DNA from: Ideonella dechloratans
Lineage (GTDB): Bacteria > Pseudomonadota > Gammaproteobacteria > Burkholderiales > Burkholderiaceae_C
Assembly (NCBI RefSeq): GCF_021049305.1
Contig: NZ_CP088081.1
Span: 3,410,001-3,474,000, forward strand
Length of the DNA stretch: 64,000 nucleotides
Direction: 5' to 3'
The translations under genes were made by a program, and so were the position numbers. How positions within the stretch are numbered: position 1 is the first letter of the stretch; each line of letters begins with the position of its first letter. The notes beneath the pieces are model-generated. The model did no database searches. It saw nothing but the letters and a program-made list of their open reading frames with translations, and was not told where the DNA came from. Below are positions 62,794 through 64,000 of this stretch, one piece after another.

Positions 62794-63465
62794 ATGCGAA
62801 TTCTCCTGGTCGAAGACGACGAATGGCTGGCCGAGTCCACCGCCCGGGCCCTGCGCACGCAGGGCTGGGAAGTGGACTGCTCCGCTCGCGGCGAGCCCGT
62901 GGCCTTGTCCATCGCCCAGGACCCGTACGACCTGCTGATCCTGGACATCGGCCTGGCGGGCATCGATGGCTTCGAGACCCTGCGCCGGGTGCGCGCCCAG
63001 GGCAGCCAGCTGCCGGTGCTGTTCCTGACCGCCCGCGACGCCATCGAGGACCGGGTGCGCGGCCTGGAAAGCGGCGGCGACGACTACCTGGTCAAGCCCT
63101 TCTCGCTCAACGAGCTGATCGCCCGCGCGCGCGCACTGGTGCGGCGCAGCCGCACCCGCCTGGGCAACGGCCTGCAGCTGGGCACCCTGCGCATGGACCT
63201 GGAAGCCCGGCGCGCCTTCATCGGTGATGCGCCGCTGGCCCTGTCGGCCCGTGAATGGGAGGTGCTGGGCTTTCTGCTCGCCCGGGCCGACAAGGTGGTG
63301 GCCAAGGACCAGCTGGCCCAGGCCAGCACCGGTTGGGAGCAGGGCGTGTCCGACAACGCCATCGAGGTCTGCATCTCGCGCCTGCGGGCCAAGATCGAAC
63401 CGGCCGGGCTGCGCCTGCGCACGCTGCGCGGCCTGGGTTACCTGCTGGAAGAGGCCTTGCCGTGA
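62794..63465 (+). CDS. OmpR-family response regulator (PmrA/QseB/TctD-like)
   Basis: 223 residues. Receiver: ILLVEDDEWL, Asp51 (LLILDIGLAGIDGF), Thr in FLTARDA and Lys in YLVKPFSL. Winged-helix output: ALSAREWEVLGFLLARADKV, VSDNAIEVCISRLRAKIEPA and TLRGLGYLLEE. Start ATG 62794. Its stop overlaps the kinase start as GTGA, so they are coupled. The style is that of PmrA/QseB/TctD; the regulon is not known. Confidence 0.95.
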   Translation: MRILLVEDDEWLAESTARALRTQGWEVDCSARGEPVALSIAQDPYDLLILDIGLAGIDGFETLRRVRAQGSQLPVLFLTARDAIEDRVRGLESGGDDYLVKPFSLNELIARARALVRRSRTRLGNGLQLGTLRMDLEARRAFIGDAPLALSAREWEVLGFLLARADKVVAKDQLAQASTGWEQGVSDNAIEVCISRLRAKIEPAGLRLRTLRGLGYLLEEALP

Positions 63466-64000
63466 CGTCGGCGGCCCGGCCGCCGCGCAGCCTGAAGTGG
63501 CGACTGGCGTTGTGGCTGGTGGTGCCGGTGCTGGCCATCACCCCGCTGCTGGGACTGGGCCTGTACCGCCTGCTGCACGGCACGGCCATGGACTGGCTGG
63601 ACGAATCCCTGGGCGACACCGCCCTGTCGCTGGTGTCCCTGGTCCATGCACAGGACGGCCAGCTGTCGATGGACGTCTCCCCGGCCACCGACCAGGCCCT
63701 GCGCTTCGACCGCCAGGACCGCGTCTTCTACCTGGCCCTGGCGCCCGGTGGCCAGGCGCTGCAGGGCGACACCTCGCTGCACATCCTGGCCCAGGCCGAC
63801 GCGCCGCTGGCGGCCGGGCACTGGCGCTTCTCGACCCGCACGCTCGAAGGTGAGCCGGTGCGTCTAGCCCAGCTGGGCGCGCGTTGCGGGCCCGGCAACG
63901 CCGTCTGCCAGATGTTCGTGGCGGAGACCCTGCACAAGCGCGACAGCCTGCAGCGCCAGCTGTTGATGGCCACCGGCCTGGTGCTGCTGATGCTGTGCGC
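63462..64000 (+). CDS. sensor histidine kinase, TctE-like (3' end outside window)
   Basis: About 179 residues visible. A membrane helix (LKWRLALWLVVPVLAITPLL, about 11-33), then a 2CSK_N-type periplasmic sensor (FYLALAPGGQALQGDTSLHI, GEPVRLAQLGARCGPGNAVC, ETLHKRDSLQRQLLMATG) and the start of a second helix at the window edge. HAMP, H-box and ATPase lie beyond it. Pair of the response regulator at 62794. Confidence 0.9.
   Translation, partial: MTSAARPPRSLKWRLALWLVVPVLAITPLLGLGLYRLLHGTAMDWLDESLGDTALSLVSLVHAQDGQLSMDVSPATDQALRFDRQDRVFYLALAPGGQALQGDTSLHILAQADAPLAAGHWRFSTRTLEGEPVRLAQLGARCGPGNAVCQMFVAETLHKRDSLQRQLLMATGLVLLMLC

Overview
The window is a contiguous piece of a very GC-rich chromosome of a beta-proteobacterium of the order Burkholderiales, most likely in the Ideonella/Rubrivivax/Leptothrix neighbourhood. 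Reasons: a PhaM-type polyhydroxyalkanoate regulator, the small DUF3567 protein, the order rsmB-DUF4390-ntrY-ntrX with an NtrX that lacks its AAA+ domain, gap next to tkt, and paired cytochrome b561/YceI genes. Genus is inference. No rRNA, CRISPR array, insertion sequence or phage was seen. One tRNA (Phe, GAA) is present.

Layout. 0-4.7 kb: a minus-strand chain of overlapping genes (FAH-family hydrolase, TraB/GumN protein, PhaM, FIST sensor protein, LysR regulator cut by the window edge). 4.7-7.7 kb: DUF3108, DUF3567, DAHP synthase, ABM monooxygenase. 7.8-15.2 kb: two YceI proteins with cytochrome b561, a Nudix hydrolase, a His-rich secreted protein, a second cytochrome b561 with a YkgJ protein, and a DoxX/unknown/DODA-like set opposite a LysR gene. 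15.2-20.1 kb: YdcF, an exported cyanophycinase-like peptidase, tRNA-Phe, a poly-Gly/Gln-rich protein and a secreted four-repeat protein. 20.2-30 kb: NtrX/NtrY, DUF4390, RsmB, then FolE with a BLUF photoreceptor, a LemA-like protein, QueC, and a Rieske oxygenase opposite a LysR gene. 30-44.6 kb: GNAT, ProA, an AEC transporter, PhoX, topoisomerase III, a SET protein, BirA, a SPOR-region protein, and two subtilases with C-terminal sorting tails. 44.7-47.9 kb: GAPDH and transketolase.

48-58.6 kb is the most interesting part, an apparent polyamine/envelope island. SpeD (S-adenosylmethionine decarboxylase) and a MurU-like nucleotidyltransferase are on the plus strand. They converge on a long minus-strand run: SPFH/SHOCT protein, DUF4178 protein, DUF350 membrane protein, a membrane-anchored aminopropyltransferase (SpeE-like), a Tat-lipoprotein flavin oxidase, then a PotD-like binding protein with an in-frame amber stop, overlapping a Cache-HAMP-GGDEF diguanylate cyclase. 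Synthesis, probable oxidation and probable sensing of polyamines are thus coded side by side, with at least the oxidase predicted on the periplasmic side.

58.7-64 kb: a UbiH-type hydroxylase, a phenol-MetA type outer-membrane protein and a chalcone-isomerase-like protein sharing a control region with a long inverted repeat, an HDOD protein, and an OmpR/TctE-type two-component pair cut by the right edge. Functions rest on motif recognition by eye; no database search was run.
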